Of a DNA stretch of 64,000 nucleotides, positions 43,887-52,621 are shown piece after piece. This DNA comes from Rhodoferax potami (GTDB lineage: Bacteria > Pseudomonadota > Gammaproteobacteria > Burkholderiales > Burkholderiaceae_C), in the NCBI RefSeq assembly GCF_032193805.1, contig NZ_JAVBIK010000001.1, forward strand, positions 496,001 through 560,000. The letters run 5' to 3'. The stretch's first letter is position 1. Each line of letters begins with the position of its first letter. The position numbers and the translations under genes are program-made. The notes under the pieces were generated by a model. The model was not told where the DNA came from. It ran no database searches and saw only the letters and a program-made list of their open reading frames with translations.

Positions 43887-46511
43887 GTGACACATTCTGA
43901 CGAATCCCGCCCCGACCCCAGCACCGAAAGCGCTGCCGACGTACTGCGCTTTGCGCGCGCCTGCCGCGCCCATGAAAGCCATTTTGACGAACTCCGTGGC
44001 GCTATCAATTCAGGAGCTACCGACACACACTTGACCAGCGTGTGGCGGCAATTCTTTAACAATATGGAGGGCAGCAGCGAGGCTGCACTCGACCAGCACA
44101 TTGCCAGCCTTCAGCGACAGATCCGTGACAACGGCGTCACCTACAACGTCTATGCCGACGCCGAAGGCCCCCAACGCCCCTGGTCGCTGGACTTGTTTCC
44201 GCTGATCGTCGATGCACCGGATTGGGCCCATATCGAGGCAGGTGTGCAACAGCGCATGCAACTGCTGGAAGCAGTCATGGCCGATGTCTACGGCCCGCAG
44301 CAGCTCTTGCAGCGCGGTCTTTTGCCGCCCGCTCTGGTGCACGGCCACCCTGGCTACCTGCGCCCCATGGCCGGCGTACAGCCGGTGGGCGGGGTGCACT
44401 TGCATGTGGCAGCCTTTGATCTCGCCCGCGGGCCGGACGGCAATTGGTGGGTGGTGAGCCAGCGGTGCCAGGCGCCGAGCGGCCTTGGCTATTTGCTGGA
44501 AAACCGGCTTGCCGTGTCCCGGCAGTTCCCGCAGGCGTTTCAGGCGCTCAAGGTGCAGCGCTTGGCCAGCACCTACCGCGCCCTGATGGACAGCCTGAAA
44601 AACGCCAGTCCCGCGGGTGCCCAAGCCCATATCGCCCTGCTGACACCCGGCCCTTACAACGAAACCTATTTTGAGCACGCTTACCTGGCCCGCTACCTCG
44701 GCCTGAGTCTGGTCGAAGGCAGCGACCTCCTGGTGCGCGATGAGCGCCTTTACCTCAAGACCCTACGTGGCTTGGTGCCGGTACACGGCCTGCTCAAGCG
44801 GGTGGACGACCAGTACCTTGACCCGCTGGAGTTGCGGCCCGATTCCACCCTGGGTGTGCCGGGCCTGTTGCAAGCGATACGCGCCGGCAATGTGCTGGTC
44901 GCCAACACCCCCGGTTCTGCGTTTCTGGAGTCGCCCGCGCTGCTGGGCTTTCTGCCGGCCATCGCCCAAGCCTTGCTGGGTGAGCGCTTGAGCCTCCCGG
45001 CCTTGCCTACCTGGTGGTGCGGCGAGCGCAGCGCCATGGAAGCCGCCCTGCCCTTGCTCGGCGAGCGCACCATCAAGCCGACCTACCCCGGCTCCAGCAT
45101 CCACCCCAGCTTTGATGCGATGCTGGGCCACACGCTGCAGCAAAGTGCATTGGACCGCTTGGCCGGCCGCATCGTGCGCCAAAGCGAAGAGCACACCGTA
45201 CAGGCTTATATGCCCCTGTCGCAAATGCCAACCTGGCGCAACCCTGCCGACGGCAAGGGCGGATCAGCAGGCATGGAAGCTCGCTCCGTCATGCTGCGGG
45301 TGTTCGCCGTGTCTGCCGGCCGCAACGCCCAAGGCCAACCGACCTGGCAAGTACTGCCCGGCGGCCTGGCCCGGGTGGCGGGGACGAGTACGGACATTGC
45401 CTCCATGCAACGCGGCGGCAGCAGTGCCGACGTCTGGGCGCTCACCCGTGGCGAAGTAGACACCACCACGCTGCTGCCCACCACCCTCACCCCTGCCGTG
45501 TTGGCCCAGCGCAAACGTTTGGTCACCAGCCGCGCTGCAGAAAACCTGTATTGGTTGGGTCGCTATACCGAGCGGGCTGACAACACCATCCGCCTGGCCC
45601 GGCTGGCGCTGGAGTACCTGGGCGGCGAAGAGCAGTCCAGCACGCCTTTGCTGCAATGGCTCACGGAGCTGGCGCAAATCAACACCCTCGTCCTCCCCGG
45701 GGTGCCGTCTGCGGTGCAAGCGCGGCGCGTTTTTGAGCGATCCATCATCGCCAGCCTAGCCTCGCCCGATGGCGCGACCGGCGTGGGCTACAACATGCGC
45801 GCCTTGAAGATGGCAGCCGCCACGGTGCGCGAACGCTTGTCCCAGGAGCACTGGGCCACCATCGTGCGGGCGGAAGAAGAAGTTTTCCAGCGTTGCGCCC
45901 AGTTGGCCGCGCAAGGAGACTACGCACCCAACCAGGCCCTGCGGATTCTCAAAGACGCCAGTGACCACCTCGCCGCCATCACCGGCGCCCAAACCGACCG
46001 CATGACCCGGGACGATGGATGGCGCCTGCTGAGCATCGGCCGGCATGTGGAGCGGCTGAATTTTCTGGCCACTGCCCTGGATCAGTCACTGGAGACCGGC
46101 GCCGTCGATACCGACGGTGGGTTTGAAGCCCTGCTCGGCTTGTTTGACAGCACCATCACGTTTCATGCCCAGTACCAGCAGAGCCGTGATGTGGCGGCGC
46201 TCATTGACCTGCTGGTTCTGGACCGCGACAACCCGCGCTCACTGGCGTGGGTCGCTCACACGCTGCGGGGCCGCCTGGCCAAACTCGCCCAGAGCCCCGC
46301 CCATGAACTTAGCGAAATGAGCTTACAAGTGCCATCGCCCGTCCGCTGGGACTTGGCCACTTTGTGTGAAAGCCCGGCCGATGGACCGGTGATGGGCCCG
46401 CTGCGGACGCTCCTCAAGTCCCTATGCCAAGCCGCCTACACCGTGTCTGAGGACATCAGCACCACCTATTTCACCCACTCGGGCGAAACCAAACAAAGCG
46501 TGGGTACCTGA
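43887..46511 (+). CDS. Circularly permuted ATP-grasp / alpha-E fusion
   Basis: An 874-residue fusion. Residues about 40-500 match the ligase at 32914 (VTYNVYADAEGPQRPWSLDL, LLTPGPYNETYFEHAYLARYLG, LRPDSTLGVPGLLQAI) and about 550-870 match alpha-E (LVTSRAAENLYWLGRYTERADN). At the putative metal site the ED-N of the stand-alone copy is replaced by SQRCQ (near 191-195), and the glycine-rich loop after K397 reads TIKPTYPGSSIHPS instead of VKEVHGAGGYGM. Either it binds ATP differently or is inactive. GTG 43887 is a guess among weak starts (TTG 43839 is also in frame). The stop overlaps the next ATG by one base, so the pair is coupled. Confidence 0.88.
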   Translation: MTHSDESRPDPSTESAADVLRFARACRAHESHFDELRGAINSGATDTHLTSVWRQFFNNMEGSSEAALDQHIASLQRQIRDNGVTYNVYADAEGPQRPWSLDLFPLIVDAPDWAHIEAGVQQRMQLLEAVMADVYGPQQLLQRGLLPPALVHGHPGYLRPMAGVQPVGGVHLHVAAFDLARGPDGNWWVVSQRCQAPSGLGYLLENRLAVSRQFPQAFQALKVQRLASTYRALMDSLKNASPAGAQAHIALLTPGPYNETYFEHAYLARYLGLSLVEGSDLLVRDERLYLKTLRGLVPVHGLLKRVDDQYLDPLELRPDSTLGVPGLLQAIRAGNVLVANTPGSAFLESPALLGFLPAIAQALLGERLSLPALPTWWCGERSAMEAALPLLGERTIKPTYPGSSIHPSFDAMLGHTLQQSALDRLAGRIVRQSEEHTVQAYMPLSQMPTWRNPADGKGGSAGMEARSVMLRVFAVSAGRNAQGQPTWQVLPGGLARVAGTSTDIASMQRGGSSADVWALTRGEVDTTTLLPTTLTPAVLAQRKRLVTSRAAENLYWLGRYTERADNTIRLARLALEYLGGEEQSSTPLLQWLTELAQINTLVLPGVPSAVQARRVFERSIIASLASPDGATGVGYNMRALKMAAATVRERLSQEHWATIVRAEEEVFQRCAQLAAQGDYAPNQALRILKDASDHLAAITGAQTDRMTRDDGWRLLSIGRHVERLNFLATALDQSLETGAVDTDGGFEALLGLFDSTITFHAQYQQSRDVAALIDLLVLDRDNPRSLAWVAHTLRGRLAKLAQSPAHELSEMSLQVPSPVRWDLATLCESPADGPVMGPLRTLLKSLCQAAYTVSEDISTTYFTHSGETKQSVGT
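43998..44021 (-). repeat. Dispersed repeat inside the ligase fusion gene
   Basis: The reverse strand reads GTAGCTCC-TGAATTG-ATAGCGCC, nearly the comEC copy. In frame it encodes GAINSGAT, in a poorly conserved N-terminal part of the protein. Confidence 0.5.
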
Positions 46512-47494
46512 TGCTGCTGCAAGTCACCCACGAAACCCGCTACGACTACCAACCCGCCGTTGAGACGGCGCAGCATGTGGCCTATCTGGAGCCGCGCGCC
46601 CACGGCAGCCAGCATGTGCTGAGCCACAGCCTGATCATCAACCCGCAGCCAGCCCAGCAACGCAGCGCACCGGATGTGTTCGGCAACCAGCGCTGTTTTT
46701 TCTCACTGCAGATACCCCATAGCGTCTTGCAGGTGAGGGCTTGCAGTCTGGTGTCCACGCGTGAGCAAATCCGCCCCCAAAGTAGTTTGCCCTGGGAGAC
46801 CCTGCGGGACCGGCTGCGCTTTCAGGCCGGTGCGGCTTACGAGGCAGCCGCAGAGTTTGTATTTGCCAGCCCGTTTGTGCCCCGGCAGCTGGAGTTCTCG
46901 GGCTATGCGCGCCCCAGCTTTGTTGCCGGCACCAGCCTGATCGCTGTGGCCTGCGACCTGATGGAGCGGATCCACACCGACTTCACCTACGAGTCCCACA
47001 GCACCCAGATCAATACCCCAGCACTGCAGGCCCTGGAGCAGCGCAAAGGCGTGTGCCAGGACTTTGCCCACATCATGCTGGCCTGCTGGCGCAGCATGGG
47101 CCTGCCTGCCCGCTATGTCAGTGGCTATTTGTTGACCCAGCCCGCGCCCGGACAAGTGAAGCTCATCGGGAGCGACGCGTCCCACGCCTGGGTGAGCGTT
47201 TATGTGCCGGACCTCCCTGAGGGTGAGCGCTGGGTGGATTTCGACCCGACCAACAACCGCTGGGGCTGGCACGCCCCCGGGGCCGACTATGTCACCGTGG
47301 CTACCGGGCGGGATTTTGGCGATGTGTCGCCGCTGCGAGGCGTCATCCATGGCGGGTCACGGCACACGCTAACGGTGGGTGTCACCGTCGAAGAAATCCG
47401 CACCGACAGCCCGCCAGCTGCTGCCCCTGCGCATAATGATGCGCCGCAGACCCAAACCCAAACGCAAGGCCCTGCGGCGGGCATGTCTCAATAG
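46511..47494 (+). CDS. Transglutaminase-like protein of the fusion locus
   Basis: A 327-residue cytoplasmic protein with the beta-rich leader (LLQVTHETRYDYQPAVETAQ) and a transglutaminase core with an intact triad: C182 in KGVCQDFAH, H225 in DASHAWVSVY and D245 in VDFDPTNN. Such enzymes hydrolyse or transfer amide bonds. Translation is coupled to the ligase/alpha-E fusion by a TGATG overlap. The C-terminus ends in a QTQTQTQ tail from repeated CCCAAA units, like the tail of the stand-alone ligase. Equivalent to the first 300 residues of the DUF2126 protein, without DUF2126. Confidence 0.92.
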   Translation: MLLQVTHETRYDYQPAVETAQHVAYLEPRAHGSQHVLSHSLIINPQPAQQRSAPDVFGNQRCFFSLQIPHSVLQVRACSLVSTREQIRPQSSLPWETLRDRLRFQAGAAYEAAAEFVFASPFVPRQLEFSGYARPSFVAGTSLIAVACDLMERIHTDFTYESHSTQINTPALQALEQRKGVCQDFAHIMLACWRSMGLPARYVSGYLLTQPAPGQVKLIGSDASHAWVSVYVPDLPEGERWVDFDPTNNRWGWHAPGADYVTVATGRDFGDVSPLRGVIHGGSRHTLTVGVTVEEIRTDSPPAAAPAHNDAPQTQTQTQGPAAGMSQ

Positions 47495-47643
47495 CAGTCG
47501 CAGTCGCAGTTGCAATAAACAACGCGACAGCCATCCGGTGGAGACGTTTTCCCGCCACGGAATTGCTATACTTTTGATAGCTATAGGCGAGCATTCCATG
47601 AGCGCCAGATGCACTTTTTACTTGTAAACCTGAGAGATTTCCC

Positions 47644-48102
47644 ATGAGCATTTACGACAAACTCGCCGCACTCCAGATCATCTTGCCACCTGTTGCCATT
47701 CCGGCAGCGGCCTACGTGCCCTTTGTGCAAACCGGCAAGCTCGTGTTCCTGAGCGGCCACATCGCCAAAAAAGACGGCAAGCCCTGGGTCGGCCAGTTGG
47801 GCAAAGACACCACCACCGAGCAAGGCAAAGCGGCAGCGCGTGCGATCGCTATCGACCTGATGGGTACCCTGCACGCTGCGGTGGGTGACCTGAACAAGGT
47901 CAAACGTATTGTCAAGGTCATGTCTCTGGTGAACTCCACCGGCGATTTCACCGAGCAACACTTGGTGACCAACGGCGCGAGCGAGCTCTTTGGTGAAGTC
48001 TTCGGCCCCGAAGTCGGCGCGCATGCCCGCAGTGCCTTCGGTGTCGCCCAGATCCCGATGGGTGCGTGCGTAGAAATCGAGCTGATTGCCGAAATTGCCT
48101 GA
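47644..48102 (+). CDS. RidA/YjgF-family protein
   Basis: A 152-residue chorismate mutase-like trimeric protein. RidA proteins hydrolyse reactive enamine/imine intermediates of amino acid metabolism. Seen are FVQTGKLVFLSGHIAKKDG, LMGTLHAAVGDLNKVKRIVKV and GAHARSAFGVAQIPMGACVEIEL, where the Arg in ARSAFG matches the catalytic Arg position. The long insert makes it one of the larger subfamily members, so its substrate may differ from classical RidA. The 149 bases before it contain TTGATAGCTATAGG, which may be part of a repeat. Confidence 0.9.
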   Translation: MSIYDKLAALQIILPPVAIPAAAYVPFVQTGKLVFLSGHIAKKDGKPWVGQLGKDTTTEQGKAAARAIAIDLMGTLHAAVGDLNKVKRIVKVMSLVNSTGDFTEQHLVTNGASELFGEVFGPEVGAHARSAFGVAQIPMGACVEIELIAEIA

Positions 48103-48124
48103 GTAGCCATTCCGGTGAACCCAT

Positions 48125-48155
48125 AAAAAAACGCTGCCGCGGCAGCGTTTTTTTT
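48125..48155. terminator. Bidirectional terminator between ridA and the chemoreceptor gene
   Basis: ACGCTGCC and GGCAGCGT around GC, flanked by seven A and eight T, so it can end both converging transcripts. Confidence 0.92.
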
Positions 48156-48160
48156 GGTCC

Positions 48161-49771
48161 CTAACGCAGCCTCAAGTGATGCGCATGGCTCGGCAATTGC
48201 GGTGCCATCGGGCGAGTGCTGCCAGCATACGCATCTACCTTGAACACGGCTACCGCCTGTGCCAACTGCGCCGCCTGGTCGCGCAGGCTCTCGGCGGCGG
48301 CGGCGCTTTCTTCGACCAAGGCCGCGTTTTGCTGGGTCATCTGGTCGAGGTTCGAAATAGCGTGATTCACGTCAGCAATACCGCTACTCTGTTCGCTCGA
48401 GGCGGCTGTGATCTCGCCAATCACATCCACCACCCGGCGCACGCTTTGCACAATCTCTTGCATCGTGGCGCCGGCTGTCGTCACCAGCTGGGTGCCGTGC
48501 TCGACCTTGTCGACCGAGGTGCCGATCAAGGTTTTGATTTCTTTGGCGGCCTCAGCGCTGCGCCCGGCTAGCGATCGCACTTCGGAGGCCACCACTGCAA
48601 AGCCCCGCCCTTGCTCACCGGCCCGGGCCGCCTCGACCGCAGCATTCAGGGCAAGTATGTTGGTCTGAAAAGCGATCCCATCAATGACACTGATGATGTC
48701 GGCAATTTTTTTGCTGCTCGCATCGATCTCTTGCATGGTCTGCACCACCTGGGTCACGACATCGCCGCCGCGCTGCGCGACGCTGGAGGCGTTGGCAGCC
48801 AGGGTGCCGGCCTGGCGGGCGTTGTCAGAGCTCATGCGCACGGCTTGGGTCAAGCTGTCCATGCTGGACGCGGTAGACGCCAGGTTGCTCGAGGTTTCTT
48901 CGGTGCGATGGGCCAAATCGTTATTGCCCGTGGCAATTTCGCTGCTTGCGGTGGCGATGCTGTCGGTACTGTGGCGGACCTGGGCCACCATAAGCGACAA
49001 GGCCCGGTTCATCGCAGCCAGAGAACGCATCAGGTCGCCGAACTCATCCGCCCTTGACTCGTCAACCGCAGAGCTCAAATCGCCTTCCGCAATACGGGCT
49101 GCCAAGGCATTGGCCTGTGACAAGGGTTGCTTGATCGAGCGGATCAAGAACCCCGCCCCGAGCAAAATCCCAACGATCAGCACCACCAGCCCACCGGCAG
49201 ACATGACGATCAGTTTGCGGCCTTCGGACTCAAAGTTTTCACGCAGGCCCTCGCTGGCCGCGTCTTGCATGGCTACAAATTCGGCATGGCCTTTCTGCAG
49301 CGCCATGACCGCAGGGCGGTATTGGGTCTCCACAAACGTTGGCATTTCTGCTGGTTTCGTGACCTTGAGCAAAGCTGTCTGGCTGGTCAAATCTTGCAAT
49401 GTCTTGCGCAGCGACGCAATTTTGGCGAGCTGCTGCCGGTCTTTTTCGCTGAGGTCACTGGCTTCAATGGTCTTTTGCAGCTCTTCAATGCGGCTGTTGC
49501 TCGCGCTGATTTCATCTTTGAAGGCTTTGGCAACACCCGGGTCGGTGGACACCACCACGGCGTAGGCGCGGGTGGCATTGACATCTTCCAGCGCCGCCAG
49601 CTGGTTGGCGTGCTTGATTTGGGTGACCATGCTGGCATTCACCGCGCCATAGGCCTCGCGCGACTTGCGCGACTGCAAAGCGGTAAACGCAATGATGAGC
49701 GCCAACGAAACGACCATGACCGCCATGGCCGACCATAGCTTGGTAGCCAGCCGCATCCGGTTGAACTGCAT
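48161..49771 (-). CDS. Methyl-accepting chemotaxis protein
   Basis: A 536-residue chemoreceptor: N-terminal membrane segment ([21 protein letters not shown]), a helical periplasmic four-helix-bundle ligand domain (about 35-190), a second membrane segment ([22 protein letters not shown]), HAMP (about 215-265), and a methyl-accepting hairpin. The hairpin tip motif [24 protein letters not shown] and [32 protein letters not shown] are typical of the betaproteobacterial 40H-type group. It lacks a C-terminal NWETF-like CheR tether. AAAGGAG precedes the ATG. No che genes are adjacent. Ligand unknown. Confidence 0.95.
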   Translation of the reverse strand: MQFNRMRLATKLWSAMAVMVVSLALIIAFTALQSRKSREAYGAVNASMVTQIKHANQLAALEDVNATRAYAVVVSTDPGVAKAFKDEISASNSRIEELQKTIEASDLSEKDRQQLAKIASLRKTLQDLTSQTALLKVTKPAEMPTFVETQYRPAVMALQKGHAEFVAMQDAASEGLRENFESEGRKLIVMSAGGLVVLIVGILLGAGFLIRSIKQPLSQANALAARIAEGDLSSAVDESRADEFGDLMRSLAAMNRALSLMVAQVRHSTDSIATASSEIATGNNDLAHRTEETSSNLASTASSMDSLTQAVRMSSDNARQAGTLAANASSVAQRGGDVVTQVVQTMQEIDASSKKIADIISVIDGIAFQTNILALNAAVEAARAGEQGRGFAVVASEVRSLAGRSAEAAKEIKTLIGTSVDKVEHGTQLVTTAGATMQEIVQSVRRVVDVIGEITAASSEQSSGIADVNHAISNLDQMTQQNAALVEESAAAAESLRDQAAQLAQAVAVFKVDAYAGSTRPMAPQLPSHAHHLRLR

Positions 49772-49843
49772 TCCAATCTCCTTTAATTATTCTGTAATTT
49801 GACCACGGGGTCACCGGTTACAGAATGGAGAAAAGACGGGGAT

Positions 49844-50317
49844 TTACCCTGCCAGACGCCAGATTCCTTGATCCCTCACCGCGGCCAGCTGCGTGGCTGA
49901 TACAAGGTCCGGCGCGATTTCGGCCAAGGGCATCAACACGAAGGCGCGCTCTGTCATGCGCGGGTGAGGCACCGTCAATACCGGCCCTGCCATGCGGGCA
50001 CTGCCGTAAAGCAGCACATCAAGGTCGAGGGTGCGGGGAGCATTGCGGTACGGGCGCTCACGGCCGGCCTGGTTCTCTTGCGCCTGCAGGGCCGATAGCA
50101 GCGCGGGCGCGGTCAACCGCGTGCGCACGCAGGCCACCGCATTCACATAATCGGGCCCACTGGAATCCACCGGCGTGCTGCCATACAGACCGGATGCCCG
50201 CAGCACCACTGTGTGGGGCAGTTCTGCCAATCGACCCAAGGCCTGCCGCAAGGCCGCCATGGGATCGCCCAAATTGGCGCCAAGGCCAATGTAGGCCTCG
50301 ACTGGCTCACGCTGCAT
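49844..50317 (-). CDS. folK: HPPK (2-amino-4-hydroxy-6-hydroxymethyldihydropteridine diphosphokinase)
   Basis: Transfers pyrophosphate from ATP to the pterin in folate synthesis. The 157-residue protein has the family marks EAYIGLGANLGDP, the GSTPVDSSGPDYVNAVACVRT segment and RERPYRNAPRTLDLDVLLYG (the Asp pair binding Mg), ending with HPRMTERAFVLMPL. It lies eight bases after pcnB, the usual pairing. Confidence 0.95.
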   Translation of the reverse strand: MQREPVEAYIGLGANLGDPMAALRQALGRLAELPHTVVLRASGLYGSTPVDSSGPDYVNAVACVRTRLTAPALLSALQAQENQAGRERPYRNAPRTLDLDVLLYGSARMAGPVLTVPHPRMTERAFVLMPLAEIAPDLVSATQLAAVRDQGIWRLAG

Positions 50318-50325
50318 GGCCGGGT

Positions 50326-51903
50326 TTATTCAGCCGCAGGTCCGGCACTGCCGGCGCCACGGCTGGCATTGCTGCGACGACGACGCTTGCGCTTGCGCGG
50401 CGCATCACCACCAGTGTCAGTGGCTCCTTGCAGCGCAACCTCTGCGAGGCCGCTCGGCGCTGCATCGGTGGCGCGGGGTTCACGGGGCGGTTTGGCAACC
50501 CGTGGGCCTTTGGGGGCTTGCTTGCGTTGCTGCTGTTGCTCGGCGCGGACCTGGTCCACCATGTCCTGGCGCACATCGTCGCTGGCCATGCTGAACTCTT
50601 GCCACCAGTCGGCCAGCACCTCGTCCACCTCGCCTGCGTCCGCACGCAGGCGCATGAAGTCGAATGCGGCACGGAACCGGGGTTGCTCCGCCATGCCAAA
50701 AGGCGTGCTACCTACGCGCTTGTCAAAGCGGGGCTGCATCAACCAGATCTCCCGCATGTCGCCAGCCAACTTGCCACGGCCGGAGACGTCCCCGATGCGG
50801 GCGTTGAACACATCTTCAATCGCATCTTGCAAGGCCGGGTGGCTGTGTTCACCGCGGGCCAAGCGCTGGTCCCAGCCCTTGCGAACATCGTCCCACAGCA
50901 CACAGGCCAACAAGAAGCTAGGCGCCACCGGCTTGCCTTCGCCGACACGGCGGTCGGTGTCTTTCAGGGCAGCTTCCACAAAGCTCTGGCCCGCCCGCTC
51001 CACCACTACATCCAGCAGGGGGTAAATGCCGGTGGCCAAGCCCAATTCTTTGAGTTGCGCGATGGAGGCCAACGCGTGCCCAGTTTGCAGCAGCTTGAGC
51101 ATTTCGTCAAAAAGGCGGCTTTGCGGCACGTCGTGCAACAGCTTCTGGCTCTTGACCAAAGGACCGGCAGTTTTGGGCTCGAGCTTGAAACCCAGGGGGC
51201 TGAGCTTGGCCGCAAAGCGCACCGCACGGATGATGCGGACCGGGTCTTCGCGATACCGGGTGGCCGCATCGCCAATCATGCGCAAGGTACGGCTCTTGGA
51301 GTCCTTCAGGCCGTTGTGGTAGTCCACAACGATCTGGGTTTCAGGGTCGTAGTACATCGCGTTGATGGTGAAGTCGCGGCGCACCGCGTCTTCTTCCTGC
51401 GGGCCCCAGACGTTATCGCGCAGCACCCGGCCAGTGCTGTCCACGGCGTGCTTCAAGTTGGCCAGCTCGCTCTTGCTGGTGCGCTCGTTGCCGGCGACTT
51501 GTTCGGCAGCGGCGTTGTCCAGATACGCGCGGAAGGTCGATACCTCGATCACCTCATGCTCACGCCCGCGGCCGTACACCACGTGCACGATGCGGAAACG
51601 CCGCCCGATGATGAACGCACGGCGGAACAATCCTTTGACCTGCTCCGGTGTGGCGTTGGTTGCCACATCGAAGTCTTTGGGCCGCAGACCGACCAGCAGG
51701 TCGCGCACCGCACCGCCCACCACATACGCCTCAAAACCCGCTTGCTGCAGGGCACGCACCACGTTAATGGCACGGTCGTCCACCAAGCTGGGGTCGATGC
51801 CGTGCACCGACACCGGGATCTCCATCCGTTTGCCGAAGTTGGGCTTGCCGCCCGGTGCAGCGGGGGATTTGCCCAGCAATTTATCGATAAATTTTTTGAT
51901 CAA
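50326..51903 (-). CDS. pcnB: Poly(A) polymerase I
   Basis: Adds poly(A) tails that speed RNA decay. At 525 residues it has the nucleotidyltransferase signature YVVGGAVRDLLVG, the catalytic DFDVAT, RRDFTINAMYYDPE, RYREDPVRIIRAVRFAAKL and a basic, Lys/Arg-rich C-terminus (RKRKRRRRSN) for RNA binding. Length and motifs place it with PcnB rather than the shorter CCA-adding enzyme, though the families are close. It is part of perM-hda-HAD-pcnB-folK. Confidence 0.93.
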   Translation of the reverse strand: MIKKFIDKLLGKSPAAPGGKPNFGKRMEIPVSVHGIDPSLVDDRAINVVRALQQAGFEAYVVGGAVRDLLVGLRPKDFDVATNATPEQVKGLFRRAFIIGRRFRIVHVVYGRGREHEVIEVSTFRAYLDNAAAEQVAGNERTSKSELANLKHAVDSTGRVLRDNVWGPQEEDAVRRDFTINAMYYDPETQIVVDYHNGLKDSKSRTLRMIGDAATRYREDPVRIIRAVRFAAKLSPLGFKLEPKTAGPLVKSQKLLHDVPQSRLFDEMLKLLQTGHALASIAQLKELGLATGIYPLLDVVVERAGQSFVEAALKDTDRRVGEGKPVAPSFLLACVLWDDVRKGWDQRLARGEHSHPALQDAIEDVFNARIGDVSGRGKLAGDMREIWLMQPRFDKRVGSTPFGMAEQPRFRAAFDFMRLRADAGEVDEVLADWWQEFSMASDDVRQDMVDQVRAEQQQQRKQAPKGPRVAKPPREPRATDAAPSGLAEVALQGATDTGGDAPRKRKRRRRSNASRGAGSAGPAAE

Positions 51904-51933
51904 GTTCTTGTTCCTAACAGTCCTGCCCGCGGG

Positions 51934-52621
51934 TCAGGAGAAGAGCTCGAGTATGCGCCATCCACGCTGCTCGGCCAGTGCGCGCAAGCGCGGATCGGGG
52001 TTGGTGGCCACGGCCACATCGGCCTTTTCCATCAGCGGCACATCGTTGATGGAGTCTGAATAGAAGGTGGTGTGGACGGTGTCCCAGCCCCAACCGCGGT
52101 CCGCCAGCCACTGGTTCACCCGTGTGACCTTGCCTTCGCGGAAAGACGGCACACCGGCAATTTCGCCCGTGTACCAACCGGTGCCGCCGGGGGCATCGTC
52201 TTTCACGAGATCGACTGCGATCAACTCTTCAACGCCGAACGCAGTGGCAATCGGGCGTGTAACGAAGGCGTTGGTGGCCGTGACGATGATGACTGTATCG
52301 CCAGCGGCCTGATGATCCTGTACCAGCTTCAGGGCTTGGGGTTGAATGGCTTTTTGGATGATAGCCCTCATGAAATCTGCGTGAGCAGCTATCGATTTGC
52401 TAGCGCCTTGGCGGATCACTGCTGCAGTGGCAAACCGGATGTACGCGTGGATATCCAGCGTGCCAGGCCTTGTAGTGCTCGTAGAACTCCTGGTTCTTTT
52501 GCTTGAAGACTTCGGCATTGGTCCATCCCAAAGCGGTGGTGAACTCGCCCCAGGCGTAGTCAGAGTCCAGCGGAATCAGGGTGTGGTCGAGGTCAAACAG
52601 GGCAATCTTTTTCACGGTCAT
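51934..52621 (-). pseudogene. HAD-IB phosphatase, split by a one-base frameshift
   Basis: The first frame from ATG 52621 encodes FDLDHTLIPLDSDYAW (nucleophile and acid Asp) and runs to EFYEHYKA. From there the homologous continuation, GTLDIHAYIRFATAAV to the end, is read one frame over. Removing the extra A at plus-strand 52465 (T in the gene, after GCC) restores one 228-codon frame with motif II TATNAF, a later Lys in REGKV, and SDSINDVPLM. The start overlaps the hda stop by ATGA. Family members are phosphoserine-phosphatase-like enzymes of uncertain substrate. A sequencing error is as likely as a true mutation, since everything else is intact. A repeat copy lies in the middle. Confidence 0.78.
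52358..52407 (+). repeat. Dispersed repeat inside the HAD gene
   Basis: GATAGCCC at one end and GCGTGAGCAGCTAT-CGATTTG-CTAGCGCC at the other match the repeat arms. It encodes the segment around SIAAHADFMRAII, between the first and second HAD motifs. Confidence 0.55.

Noticed and set aside
47599-47628. A nine-codon open frame upstream of ridA as a leader peptide
   Set aside because: No ribosome site or attenuator structure supports it.
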